A stretch of DNA of 64,000 bases. Source: Pseudomonas marincola. Lineage in GTDB: Bacteria; Pseudomonadota; Gammaproteobacteria; Pseudomonadales; Pseudomonadaceae. Every line of letters begins with the position of its first letter. Position 1 is the first letter of the stretch. Where the stretch lies: NCBI RefSeq assembly GCF_900116605.1, contig NZ_FPBC01000005.1, positions 16,450-80,449 of the forward strand. The letters are read 5' to 3'. A model generated the notes under the pieces. The model was not told the DNA's origin. It saw only the letters and a program-made list of their open reading frames with translations, and ran no database searches. Position numbers and translations under genes: made by a program. Positions 40,239 through 48,155 of the stretch are shown here, one piece after another.

Positions 40239-41405
40239 TTAAGCCGTCGCCTTCTGCAGCGCGGGCTGTGAGCTGCTGGCGTTCGCCTGACGGGCCAATT
40301 CACGCTCCTCGGCGTTAGCATAGTCGCGGTCCCAGGCCAGTAATTTTGGCGCCATCAGCTTGTGCCACAACGGTGGGCACATGGCGATGACAATGGTGGT
40401 CAGGTAGCCACCGAGCATCATCGGCGCATCCGGAAATGGCCGCAGATCCTGATACGGGGTGATGGCTTTGGCGTGATGGTGCGAGTGGCGGGTCAGGTTA
40501 AACATGGTCCAGGAACTGAGCCGTTTATTGGTGTTCCATGAGTGACGCGGCTGCACCTGCGTGGCGGGGTTACGAACGATGCCGTAATGCTCCATGTAGT
40601 TCACAATCTCCAACAGCGCTTTACCCCACAAAGCGCAGGCGATGAAGAACAACATGCCCGCAATGCCGCCGATGGCAAAAGCCAGAATCACCAGCAACAC
40701 GCTCATCAGGTGCCCGCGGATAACCCGGTTGTGCCAGCTGAATACAGGCTTTCCTTTTCGAGCGAGTTGCTTCTTCTCAATTTCCCAAGCGCTGAGGTTG
40801 CCATCAATCGTTGATTTAACGATGTGCGTGTACACGTTGCGCCCGCGCGGGGCAGTGGCCGGGTCCTTCGGCGTGGCCACGTAACGGTGATGACCGTAGA
40901 CATGCTCGATTGAGAACACCGTGTCAAAACTGAAGGCCAATAGGCAGCGACCGATAAACAGAGAGATCGGGTCCCATGTCCGGTGAATCAGCTCATGTGC
41001 GGTGATGGTGCCGAGCATGCCAATCATCAGGCCGGTCAGTATCCAGGCGGAAAAGTGATGGCCAATGGACGTCCTTTCGCGGGCGGCCAACAGGTCAACT
41101 CCGCTGAGTTGGCTGAGGGCGGCGCCGAAGCCTGCAAAGTCAGTCGTGCTGACGCTCCACACCGCAGCAAACACCAACAGCACCAATAACGGTAATGCCA
41201 GCCATAAATGCGTGGTGAGTATCCACGGATGGTTGAGCGTTGGTGTGCTGGTGTCGTCACCGCCCACGGCGTCGCCAACCAGATAAACGCTGACAATCGT
41301 GATCAACGCCAGCGTTATCCACGCGCCGCCCGCGAAGATAGCGACAATGGCGAATAAACCAACCAAATGGAACAGGAAGAACTTGAGGTAGTGCAGAGCG
41401 TTCAT
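40239..41405 (-). CDS. alkB: AlkB-type alkane 1-monooxygenase
   Basis: A 388-aa integral-membrane di-iron hydroxylase that would convert medium-chain alkanes to 1-alkanols. About six hydrophobic segments surround the histidine boxes: HELIH (near residue 137), EHVYGHH (near 167), NYMEHYG (near 270) and LTRHSHHHA (near 306). Boxes one and three differ slightly from P. putida AlkB (HELGHK, LQRHSDHH), so the substrate range may differ. No rubredoxin or rubredoxin reductase is in the window. It is divergent from an AraC-type regulator. Confidence 0.9.
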   Translation of the reverse strand: MNALHYLKFFLFHLVGLFAIVAIFAGGAWITLALITIVSVYLVGDAVGGDDTSTPTLNHPWILTTHLWLALPLLVLLVFAAVWSVSTTDFAGFGAALSQLSGVDLLAARERTSIGHHFSAWILTGLMIGMLGTITAHELIHRTWDPISLFIGRCLLAFSFDTVFSIEHVYGHHRYVATPKDPATAPRGRNVYTHIVKSTIDGNLSAWEIEKKQLARKGKPVFSWHNRVIRGHLMSVLLVILAFAIGGIAGMLFFIACALWGKALLEIVNYMEHYGIVRNPATQVQPRHSWNTNKRLSSWTMFNLTRHSHHHAKAITPYQDLRPFPDAPMMLGGYLTTIVIAMCPPLWHKLMAPKLLAWDRDYANAEERELARQANASSSQPALQKATA

Positions 41406-41530
41406 GGTCGTCTCTTTATCATTATGGGCACGTATTGTTTATGGGCGTTTGTAGCGTTCGCGCACGAGCGCGAGAGGCAGGCCCATGGTCGATAGGCTAG
41501 GCCGTGTGCGTGACTGGCGTGAGGTTAAGG

Positions 41531-41561
41531 ATTGACATTCATGGGGTCATTAATTGACATT
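41531..41561. promoter_or_regulatory. Direct repeat between alkB and the AraC-type regulator gene
   Basis: ATTGACATT occurs twice (41531-41539 and 41553-41561), 22 bp start to start, i.e. two helical turns, the usual layout of AraC-family half-sites. It lies about 125 bp upstream of alkB and 30 bp upstream of the regulator gene. TTGACA inside each copy could instead be a -35 element. Confidence 0.5.
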
Positions 41562-41589
41562 GTGGCTTCGTGCCAGCCAGTGAAATGCT

Positions 41590-42597
41590 ATGTCCGACTT
41601 CATGCTTCCTGCGCTTTACCTGCGTCAGATCGGCGAAATACTCGACGCGATGGGCAAGCCCTCAGATGTCTGGCTGCAGCGCTGTGGAGTAGACGCGCAG
41701 CAGCTTGATGCGGCTGATTTTCACCCGAGTTATGAGTTGTTCTGCCGGTTGGTTGAAGAGGCCCTGCAGGTGTCTGCAGAACCAGCCTTGGGCTTGCTGC
41801 TCGGCGAGCGTCTGCTGGTTAACAGTCATGGCATCCTCGGTTTCGCCGCCCTGCAAAGCGCCACGTTGCGCCAGGCCATTGAGTTGCTGGAGCGCTATCT
41901 TGGATTGCGCACCAGCCTTGTTCGGCTTGAGCACATAACCGATGTGGCGTTGCAGCAAGAGCAGATACAGCTGGTTCCTTGTTACCCGTTGGGGTCGATC
42001 CAGACCAGTGTGTTTGAGGCGGTGATGCTGTCGATCAAAAACGTGCTCGATGCGGCGACTCAAGGCGCTGTCCGTGCAGAGCGAGTCAGCTTTCCCTGCG
42101 CTGCACCGCGCTACGCGCCACTGGCTGCTGAAATATTCGGCTGCCCTGTGGCTTATGCTCAGCCTTGGGCCGGGTTTACCTTCAGCTCTGCTCAGCTGGA
42201 TCAGCCCTTGCGCATGGCCGATCCCGAAGCGCTCAAGCAAGCAGAGCTGATTTGCCAGCGTGAGTTGAGCAAGCACCGCGAAACTGCGGCAGTGAGTTCA
42301 CGTGTCCGTCGGCTCTTGCTCGAACGGCAGCAGAACTTTCCCAGCCTCAATGCCATCGCTCGATTGCTCTTGCTCACCCCGCGCACATTACATCGGCATT
42401 TACGCGAGGAAGGCACCTCGTACAAGCAAATCCTTCAGGAAGTACGCCACACGCTGGCTCTGGAACAACTCAAGGCAGGGCGCCTTAGCGTTGAACAGAT
42501 TGCCTATTCCCTCGGCTATAACGACGTCGCCAATTTCAGACGCGCCTTCAAACGGTGGGAAGGCGTGCCGCCGTCGTGTTTTAAAGGCGATGTTTGA
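41590..42597 (+). CDS. AraC-family transcriptional regulator
   Basis: A 335-aa regulator with an N-terminal arabinose-binding-type domain (the large PF12625 form, as in OruR/ArgR-like proteins) and a C-terminal double helix-turn-helix (SLNAIARLLLLTPRTLHRHLREEGTSYKQ and SVEQIAYSLGYNDVANFRRAFKRWEGVPP). It is divergent from alkB with a direct repeat between them, so it is the likely alkane-responsive activator of alkB. Confidence 0.9.
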   Translation: MSDFMLPALYLRQIGEILDAMGKPSDVWLQRCGVDAQQLDAADFHPSYELFCRLVEEALQVSAEPALGLLLGERLLVNSHGILGFAALQSATLRQAIELLERYLGLRTSLVRLEHITDVALQQEQIQLVPCYPLGSIQTSVFEAVMLSIKNVLDAATQGAVRAERVSFPCAAPRYAPLAAEIFGCPVAYAQPWAGFTFSSAQLDQPLRMADPEALKQAELICQRELSKHRETAAVSSRVRRLLLERQQNFPSLNAIARLLLLTPRTLHRHLREEGTSYKQILQEVRHTLALEQLKAGRLSVEQIAYSLGYNDVANFRRAFKRWEGVPPSCFKGDV

Positions 42598-42802
42598 GCG
42601 GGTAGGTGTGTGCTGGGCAAGTGCACAGGTCTGATCATTAACTTGGATGAGGATATAACGCTAACCCGCGGCGCTATCGATCAAACGAGAGTGACATAAA
42701 CAACGATCTCGCATGGCCTTATTATATGTAGGGGCATAGACAGCGCATTGCGCCCTGGAATAGTCTTGAAGCACGACAGGGACAGCTCAGCGCAGCCGAA
42801 GC

Positions 42803-43240
42803 TCAGCCGAACGGACTTTCTACACCGGCAAAGGCATTACCAAGGATATGGTTATAAATCTGCGTACCAGGCACATCGGCATGCCCAAACAGGGTCTGCG
42901 CTTTGCGAATGCCACTACCGTCCCTACCTCCCTTTCCGCTACGCACCGTGTCGAAGTCGATGTCATTGATTCGCAGCCGGCAGACTTCGACAGCGCGCAG
43001 CCCCGTGATGTACATCAGCAACGCAATCAGTTTGTGAGGCTCAGGCAGCAACACAATGATCTCGGTTTCTTCACTGTGCGTCAGTACTGTCGGGATACGG
43101 GCAGGGCGCTTCGCCCGCACAGTGTTACCGATATCGCCCAGCGACCTATCAAGTATGTTGCCGTAGAAAAACCCCTGAGCGTTGAGTGCTTGGTTCTGCG
43201 TGGCAGCAGCCACATGTCGACGTGCGTGGCTTGGTGGGTA
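42803..43240 (-). pseudogene. Decayed integron integrase (intI remnant)
   Basis: The minus strand encodes about 140 residues that read as pieces of an IntI tyrosine recombinase. RRHVAAATQNQALNA belongs to the N-terminal domain; the AKRPARIPTVLT linker comes next; LIALLMYITGLRAVEVCRLR carries the first catalytic Arg (TGLR); the fragment ends in LFGHADVPGTQIYNHI with the catalytic Tyr and GVESPFG. The first part of the N-terminal domain is missing. About 130 residues between GKGGRDG and GIRKAQ are also deleted, including the IntI-specific insert and the HxxR box, so the protein cannot be active. Its orientation, divergent from the AT-rich genes to the right, is that of intI relative to cassettes. 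Confidence 0.8.
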
Positions 43241-43427
43241 TGGTATTCATAACGCACCCAGCAATAAGAAGATAACAAATGTTTTGTAGAGAAATTTTAA
43301 AGATTTAGTCGACCGAGCGAGGTGTTGTCATTAAGAAATCATTAGTAAGTAATTATAAAGCCGTCTGTCCAATCAACTGTAAGGTTTGAAAAAAGTCACA
43401 ACTATAAATTTAGAAAGGGAGTTCAAA

Positions 43428-43658
43428 ATGACGCCGTATAAAAATATGAATGGAAACTCGAATGTAGAAGCATACGAATTGGGCGAGGGATCAATTACGG
43501 TACGTTTTATGTCTGGCAGGCATCGTAACTATCTGTATGACTCGGTTCGACCTGGCGCATCTGTCGTTGCACGAATGCAGGCCCTAGCACAGCAGGGTCA
43601 TGGCCTAAATTCGTATATATCTACGACTGTCAAGTCTAGCTTCTCCAAGAAGTGGTAA
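43428..43658 (+). CDS. KTSC-domain-like small protein (cassette 1)
   Basis: A 76-aa protein resembling KTSC-domain proteins (pattern SNVEAYELGEGSITVRFMSGRHRNYLYDSV, then the small-residue C-terminal part). GAAAGGGAG lies 6 nt before the ATG at 43428; a TTG at 43386 in frame is less likely. The biochemical role of KTSC is unknown; members occur on phages and integrons. It is AT-richer than the core genome and is followed at once by an attC-like fold, so it reads as an integron cassette. Confidence 0.72.
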   Translation: MTPYKNMNGNSNVEAYELGEGSITVRFMSGRHRNYLYDSVRPGASVVARMQALAQQGHGLNSYISTTVKSSFSKKW

Positions 43659-43735
43659 TAACCTGACAAGAAAAGGCAGCATCGCCCTGCGGGATAGGAC
43701 CTCGCTCCGCTCGGCCGCTGCTTTTGGCGTTAAAT
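43659..43735 (+). repeat. attC-like recombination site after the KTSC gene
   Basis: Beginning one base after the KTSC stop codon, TAAC (43659-43662) and GTTAAAT (43729-43735, matching the attC core GTTRRRY) bracket a foldable 77-bp segment. The arms AAAAGGCAGC (43671-43680) and GCTGCTTTT (43717-43725) pair with a single unpaired G, the extrahelical-base feature of attC L boxes, and close over a GC-rich terminal loop of 36 nt. The spacer lengths on the two sides are unequal, so the match is good but not perfect. Confidence 0.65.
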
Positions 43736-43765
43736 TGCAAACATACATCAAAAGGAGATTGAGCA

Positions 43766-44593
43766 TTGGGGACTCGTGAATATCACTTATACAGGGCGAA
43801 GTTTATTAAGCCCTCTCAGCTACCATTGCTAGCTGAGAACCAATCCTCAATGTGTATTTTTCTCAAGTCTATACAAGATAAGCCGGAATATACTTTGTCA
43901 AGTGGAAGTGAGTGGCATATTGGTAATGTAGAACTATTTGATGATTCTTCCGGCTCGTTTGCGGTCGGTAGAACTACAAAAACAACGGTTGAGAAATTCG
44001 ACAAAGAGTCAGGTGATTTTGTTGATGAGTTAGATGATTCTGGACCGTATACAGTTGTCATTTTTGATGCAATGGTTGGGCTTATTGGAATAGCAAAGAA
44101 GTCTAAGTTGGCACCCGATGCCGCCACCATCGCAAGAAGATTAAGGGACCTTCTTTCTAAAGCCAAAACAGCAATAGATACTGGGGTTGATGTCAGAGTC
44201 GATGTTATACCCGATCCTGAGGATTTTCTGGATAAACTTCGAGGAGCTTATTCAATACGAAAGTTTCGAGCAACATTTACAGGACCAAATCCTGTTGATG
44301 CTGATGAGATTTTTCAAAAGCCCTTATCAGTTTATGCGCAAAGTATAGGGGCATCATCAGGAATCCTTGAGGTTATTGGAGAAGCATTAAATGAAGAAGT
44401 TGCTGAATCTGTAGCTAAATCTACCGCAGCCACTGGAAATACGGCTTCTGCAAGAATTGTCATTTCGAGAGGAAATAAAACTAAAAATATAAAAATGAAA
44501 GGCGATGCTGTTGTAGTGACTGTTGACCAAGAAGCAACAAACAGTCAGGTTTTAGAACAAATGCATGAAGAGTATATGAGGGTTAAGGGGTGA
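43766..44593 (+). CDS. Unknown 275-aa protein, first gene of the FRG cassette
   Basis: I do not recognise this family. The TTG start at 43766 stands 8 nt after a strong AAAGGAGA box. The protein is soluble, without signal or membrane segments. Residues 1-110 look beta-rich, with HLYRAKF at the start and WHIGNVELFDDSSGSFAVGRTTKTTVEKFD in the middle. Residues 120-185 are helical and charged (ARRLRDLLSKAKTAIDTGVDVRVDVIPDPEDFLDKLRGAYS). The tail holds a segment rich in Ser/Thr/Lys (ISRGNKTKNIKMKGDAVVVTVDQEA) suggestive of nucleic-acid or protein contact. It overlaps the FRG gene by 4 bp, so the two are co-translated and probably act together. AT-rich codon use differs from the core genes. Confidence 0.8.
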   Translation: MGTREYHLYRAKFIKPSQLPLLAENQSSMCIFLKSIQDKPEYTLSSGSEWHIGNVELFDDSSGSFAVGRTTKTTVEKFDKESGDFVDELDDSGPYTVVIFDAMVGLIGIAKKSKLAPDAATIARRLRDLLSKAKTAIDTGVDVRVDVIPDPEDFLDKLRGAYSIRKFRATFTGPNPVDADEIFQKPLSVYAQSIGASSGILEVIGEALNEEVAESVAKSTAATGNTASARIVISRGNKTKNIKMKGDAVVVTVDQEATNSQVLEQMHEEYMRVKG

Positions 44594-45387
44594 TTTCAGA
44601 AATAAAAATTAAAGATTCTGAAGATCTGATCCGCTCCCTGAATGAACTTCCAAATAGTTTTATCTATAGAGGGCACGCAGATTCCAATTGGAAACTTGAG
44701 TCGACACTAGAGCGTACTGTAGGAGATAAGTGGACTAGTGCACTAGCCAGTAAGTTTGAAGATCACTACCTTAATTTATTTAAATCAAAATATCATATTT
44801 ATAACGGTGATGAGCATGAGCCAAAAAGCAAACTGGCTTGGCTATCAATGATGCAACACTACGGAGCACCTACGCGATTAATAGACTTTACCGAAAGTCC
44901 TTATGTTGCCTTGTATTTCGCACTGGAAGCATACAATCCTCTTCTTAAAAATGATTTTGCTATTTATGCTCTAAACTACAGTTCAATCATGGACGAGTCA
45001 TTAGCATATATTTCGAGGCGTGACTCCACCTTCTCGAGAACAAGGCATGAAATTGTTGGCAAGCAAGATGAATTATTTGATGACGTTGTTGATCGTTTTT
45101 CCTATGAGGTTGTTTGGATTACAGAGCCATTAGAATTGAATGCAAGAATAGATAGGCAGTCTGGGACATTTTTAATTTCCGGGGATAAGGAGAAACGAAT
45201 AGAGGAGCTACTCGCTAGTGATATGTATAAAAACGTATTTTCAGTTAAATACATTGTTCCATATGAAATTTACGAGAATACTTATGCTCTTCTTAGAAAA
45301 ATGAACATAAGTGCAAAAACTATATACGGAGACTTAGGTGGGTTGGCCAAGTCAATTAAAATGGATATGCAAGTACATGCAGTTTAA
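44590..45387 (+). CDS. FRG-domain protein, second gene of the FRG cassette
   Basis: A 265-aa protein with an N-terminal FRG domain: FIYRGH (residues 24-29) and the hallmark QHYGAPTRLIDFTESPYVALYFALE (from residue 89). The C-terminal 130 residues (VVWITEPLELNARIDRQSGTFLISG and after) are also typical of full-length FRG proteins. The domain has no established activity, but FRG proteins recur in phage-defence and mobile regions. The GTG start at 44590 overlaps the upstream stop (GTGA). The TAA stop forms the first bases of an attC-like site. It is most likely the effector of a two-gene unit. Confidence 0.85.
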   Translation: MISEIKIKDSEDLIRSLNELPNSFIYRGHADSNWKLESTLERTVGDKWTSALASKFEDHYLNLFKSKYHIYNGDEHEPKSKLAWLSMMQHYGAPTRLIDFTESPYVALYFALEAYNPLLKNDFAIYALNYSSIMDESLAYISRRDSTFSRTRHEIVGKQDELFDDVVDRFSYEVVWITEPLELNARIDRQSGTFLISGDKEKRIEELLASDMYKNVFSVKYIVPYEIYENTYALLRKMNISAKTIYGDLGGLAKSIKMDMQVHAV

Positions 45388-45441
45388 CAGGTCAAAACAC
45401 TCGGACGTCACTATGCGCAGCCGTTCTTGAAGGCGTTACGT
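45385..45441 (+). repeat. attC-like recombination site after the FRG gene
   Basis: TAAC (45385-45388, sharing the FRG stop codon) and GTTA (45435-45438) are inverted ends of a 57-bp segment. Inside, TCAA...CGG on the left pairs with CCG...TTGA on the right with unpaired spacers between, the R/spacer/L order of attC. The core reads GTTACGT, one base off GTTRRRY. Size is that of short attC sites. Confidence 0.55.
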
Positions 45442-45465
45442 GTAATGTCGTGGAAAGGAGAAGCA

Positions 45466-45818
45466 ATGGAGCATAATTATGAAAATTGAAAGATCATATA
45501 TTACCTCTTTCAAAAGCATAGGATTTCCATGCTGCGCAGGATGAATGGAAGAATTTTGGTTTTGAGGTTCAAGAAGATTGGAGTAATTGTCCATGTGGTC
45601 AACGAATCAAAGAGCTGTGTTATATCTAGAGTCAGTTTAATTCTATCAAAATGTTTGTTGGCAACGTCTGTGTGAGTCAATTCATTGGTATTTCGACTGG
45701 CCATCTGTTTGATGGCCCAAAACGAATAGCCAAAGATAACTCTGCCAATGTGAATGAAGATTTAACTATTCATACTTATCAGCTTGGCTATATTTATGAA
45801 ATGAATGCCAGTTTTTAA
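45466..45818 (+). pseudogene. Broken third cassette gene with Cys motifs
   Basis: A strong AAAGGAG box and ATG (45466) begin a frame that stops after seven codons. A different frame then reads through residues like DHILPLSKA, a TAG at 45519, DEWKNFGFEVQEDWSNCPCGQRIKELCYI, a second TAG at 45627, and MFVGNVCVSQFIGISTGHLFDGPKRIAKD to a stop at 45816-45818. The CPCGQ and VGNVCV cysteine motifs look like a small uncharacterised protein family often found on mobile DNA. One frameshift and two amber codons mean it is inactive. It is AT-rich and follows an attC-like site. Confidence 0.6.
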
Positions 45819-46579
45819 TGCAAGCTCGCTGTAAGTACAATTTCTCTAATAATTAGTTAGCATGGAAGAAAATAATAAGCTGGAGAATTGTTAATCAAAC
45901 AGTTGTCCGTGTAACTATGTAAAAAGTATAATAATTCGGACTTGGTGCAGTTTTGATCTTTTTTGTTGCAAAAATAATCCCAACTTTCCTAGCGGTTTTT
46001 TAGGCGTCATAACCTCCTGGGGGTTCAGTAGATAATTACATCCCGTTCACAATGTGATTACTGGTTTATATATTTCGCTCATAGACAATTACACAATTAA
46101 AACCTTAAATTAAACATGAATATCACATAAGAACTTTAGAATTTTAAAGGCAACGTAAACTAAGGCTGAAGGTGGAAGTCGTTAAAGAGTTGCGTCTGAT
46201 ACCGAGATTCAAAAAGCAATGAAACAGTACTTTCTGGCCAGAATACTCATTCTGGGCTTGGTCGAAAGTACCCGGTCAGGTTCGCTGGGAATGACATCAT
46301 CATTGGCCGAAAATCAGGTCTAGCTGTCTATTCCGTCACTGTTTTAGCTGGATTCGCCATCACCAAAGTACCTATGGAATAGTTCCTAGCATAGAGGCGT
46401 AGCCATGATGGCCAAGGGTGTCTTCGCGCAGCAAGCACGGCAGGTTATCTACTGCCATGCCGCTGATGCTTATACCGAGCGAGCTGCGGTGAAAACATCC
46501 AGAACAAGCTCAATGAACGTAGCCCTGACGTCTATCGGTGCAGTGCCGCCAACGGCTGCGCCCTTGAGCTAGCAACACA
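45819..46579. other. Gene-poor stretch with decayed sequence
   Basis: 45819-46140 is very AT-rich and holds no gene. 46140-46579 returns to higher GC and contains short broken frames, for example MAKGVFAQQARQVIYCHAADAYTERAAVKT at about 46405-46494 that shifts into CGENIQNKLNERSPDVYRCSAANGCALE. Read together they look like the remains of a protein with spaced cysteines, but I cannot name it. This is the right-hand edge of the accessory block. Confidence 0.5.
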
Positions 46580-47152
46580 TCACTCCGCTTTAAGCGCGGC
46601 GATGATCGTTTCGGTGAACGCAGGGATGTCTTTGGGGGTGCGCGAAGTAATCAACGTCCAGCCATTGGCTGGGCACTGTTTAACCTCTGTGTCGACCCAA
46701 CCGGCAGCGCCGGCATTTTCCAGGTCGAGCTTGACGCTGGTGTATGAGGTGAGGGTTTTGCCAGCGACAATGCCAGCGTTAATCAGCAGCCATGGCCCGT
46801 GGCAAATCGCTGCGATTACTTTGCCGGCATCGGCAAACTCCTTGGCCAAACGCTGGGCGTTTTCATCCAGTCGTAACGTATCCGCGTTGACTGTACCGCC
46901 CGGAATCACCAGCGCATCGAAGTCCGAGGCTTTGAGCCCGGCCAGCGAGGTTTGCGACTCAACAGTGCGGTCTTTGTCTGTGTCATTAACGAATGTCTGG
47001 GTCGTACCGCCGTCACTTGAGGCATGAGTGACCAAAGCTCCCTGCGCCTTGAGCGACTCCAGCGGTTTAACCAACTCATCGCGTTCGATCCCCGTATTCG
47101 AGGTGATGAACAATACTTTCTTGCCTGCTAGTAGATTACTCATGGCGGTCAT
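46580..47152 (-). CDS. PfpI/DJ-1 family type 1 glutamine amidotransferase-like protein
   Basis: A 190-aa DJ-1/PfpI protein (YhbO-like). The nucleophile elbow AAICHGPWLLINAG holds the cysteine near residue 114 and the oxyanion VIPGG motif is intact; the early glutamate of the triad lies in GIERDELVKPL. Related proteins act in stress resistance as deglycases, glyoxalases or proteases (the activity is debated). GAGGA lies 5 nt before the ATG at 47152. The 305-bp gap to the next gene shows no gene I can support. Confidence 0.9.
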   Translation of the reverse strand: MTAMSNLLAGKKVLFITSNTGIERDELVKPLESLKAQGALVTHASSDGGTTQTFVNDTDKDRTVESQTSLAGLKASDFDALVIPGGTVNADTLRLDENAQRLAKEFADAGKVIAAICHGPWLLINAGIVAGKTLTSYTSVKLDLENAGAAGWVDTEVKQCPANGWTLITSRTPKDIPAFTETIIAALKAE

Positions 47153-47457
47153 TTAGTCCTCTGATCTAAATAAAAAAGGAAAGCATGCAGCTTATGATTC
47201 ATCTGACGTCTGAAGATGTGAGGGCAGGGCGGATCAGAAAGTTCATCCCGATTTCCTCCGAGCAGGACTGCGCAGAGTGACGTTCGGGGTATAGAGAGCC
47301 GTATATTCAAGCCTGCAGCAGTGGGCCGTTTTAGCTCGTCAACCGGCAATTCTGGGGCGATGGCTTGCATGTTGGCTGCAATTTCGCACAGGCTGGCGTG
47401 GATTCTGCATTGCAGGGAAATTCGCCGGATTTTTGTCGCCGGTATTGGAGATTTCAA

Positions 47458-48069
47458 ATGCGTAGCCTGATTTCACTGCTGGCCTTGCTGGCGCTTTCGA
47501 TGACGAGCGGATGCATGAAGGTCAGTGACTTGGCGGATGGCGCCGAGTACCAATTGCGTGACGTTGGCGTGCTGGATCACGCGCAGACGCAGCGCGCCAA
47601 TTCGCGGCGCATACAGCAAGATTCTTTCATTTATATCGCGCAAGGCTATTTCAAGCCGCGAGGCGAGGCTAATCCAACCGCCAATGTGGTTGCCGAAGAG
47701 GCGTTTAAAGGTTTCATCGAATACTTCCCGCTGGTGCGCAAGTCCCGCACCCCGCTTGGGCTTGAGCAGGCGATGAGCCAGGCGCGGGCGGATGGCGCGC
47801 ATTACTTGCTGTATTGCCGTTTCGCCACGGCGGACGACCGAATCGGTACGGTTGAGGAGTGGGAAGATCAGGAGGCGCTTGATCGCTTGGGGCCAGACAG
47901 CGGGGTGATCCAGTTGATGGTGATCGAAACCAGTACCCGCTATTTGGTTGATACCGCACGCATACGCTTGCGCGGCGGTTTGCTGACAACATACGACACG
48001 AAACCCGAGGATTTGATTGGCCCGCCCCTGGAACAGTATGCGCGCAGCTTGATAGGCTTGAGCGACTAG
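47458..48069 (+). CDS. DUF4823 lipoprotein
   Basis: A 203-aa lipoprotein with a short signal (MRSLISLLALLALSMTSGC, lipid attachment at Cys19) and a globular DUF4823 domain (SFIYIAQGYFKPRGEA, HYLLYCRFATADDRIGTVEEWEDQE, IETSTRYLVDTARIRLRGG). GGAG lies 8 nt before the ATG. Function unknown. In P. aeruginosa the equivalent gene (PA2955 as I recall) stands next to the DUF1285 gene as here. Confidence 0.88.
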   Translation: MRSLISLLALLALSMTSGCMKVSDLADGAEYQLRDVGVLDHAQTQRANSRRIQQDSFIYIAQGYFKPRGEANPTANVVAEEAFKGFIEYFPLVRKSRTPLGLEQAMSQARADGAHYLLYCRFATADDRIGTVEEWEDQEALDRLGPDSGVIQLMVIETSTRYLVDTARIRLRGGLLTTYDTKPEDLIGPPLEQYARSLIGLSD

Positions 48070-48155
48070 ACTGCCCTGAGAAATAGGCTGGCGATTATTT
48101 TTGTTGCCTGTTCTCAGCTATTTTTACAGCTCGACTGAATGGACCGGAGGTCAAG

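Noticed and set aside
42848..43252. Plus-strand frame opposite the integrase remnant
   Set aside because: The minus strand carries the IntI motifs; the plus frame is their shadow.
45819..46579. CRISPR array, tRNA or rRNA in the gene-poor stretch
   Set aside because: No regularly spaced repeats and no cloverleaf or TPsiC-like GTTCGAATC sequence were seen here or elsewhere in the window.
47149..47457. 102-codon minus-strand frame between the PfpI and DUF4823 genes
   Set aside because: No family resemblance and it overlaps the DUF4823 ribosome site; regarded as chance.
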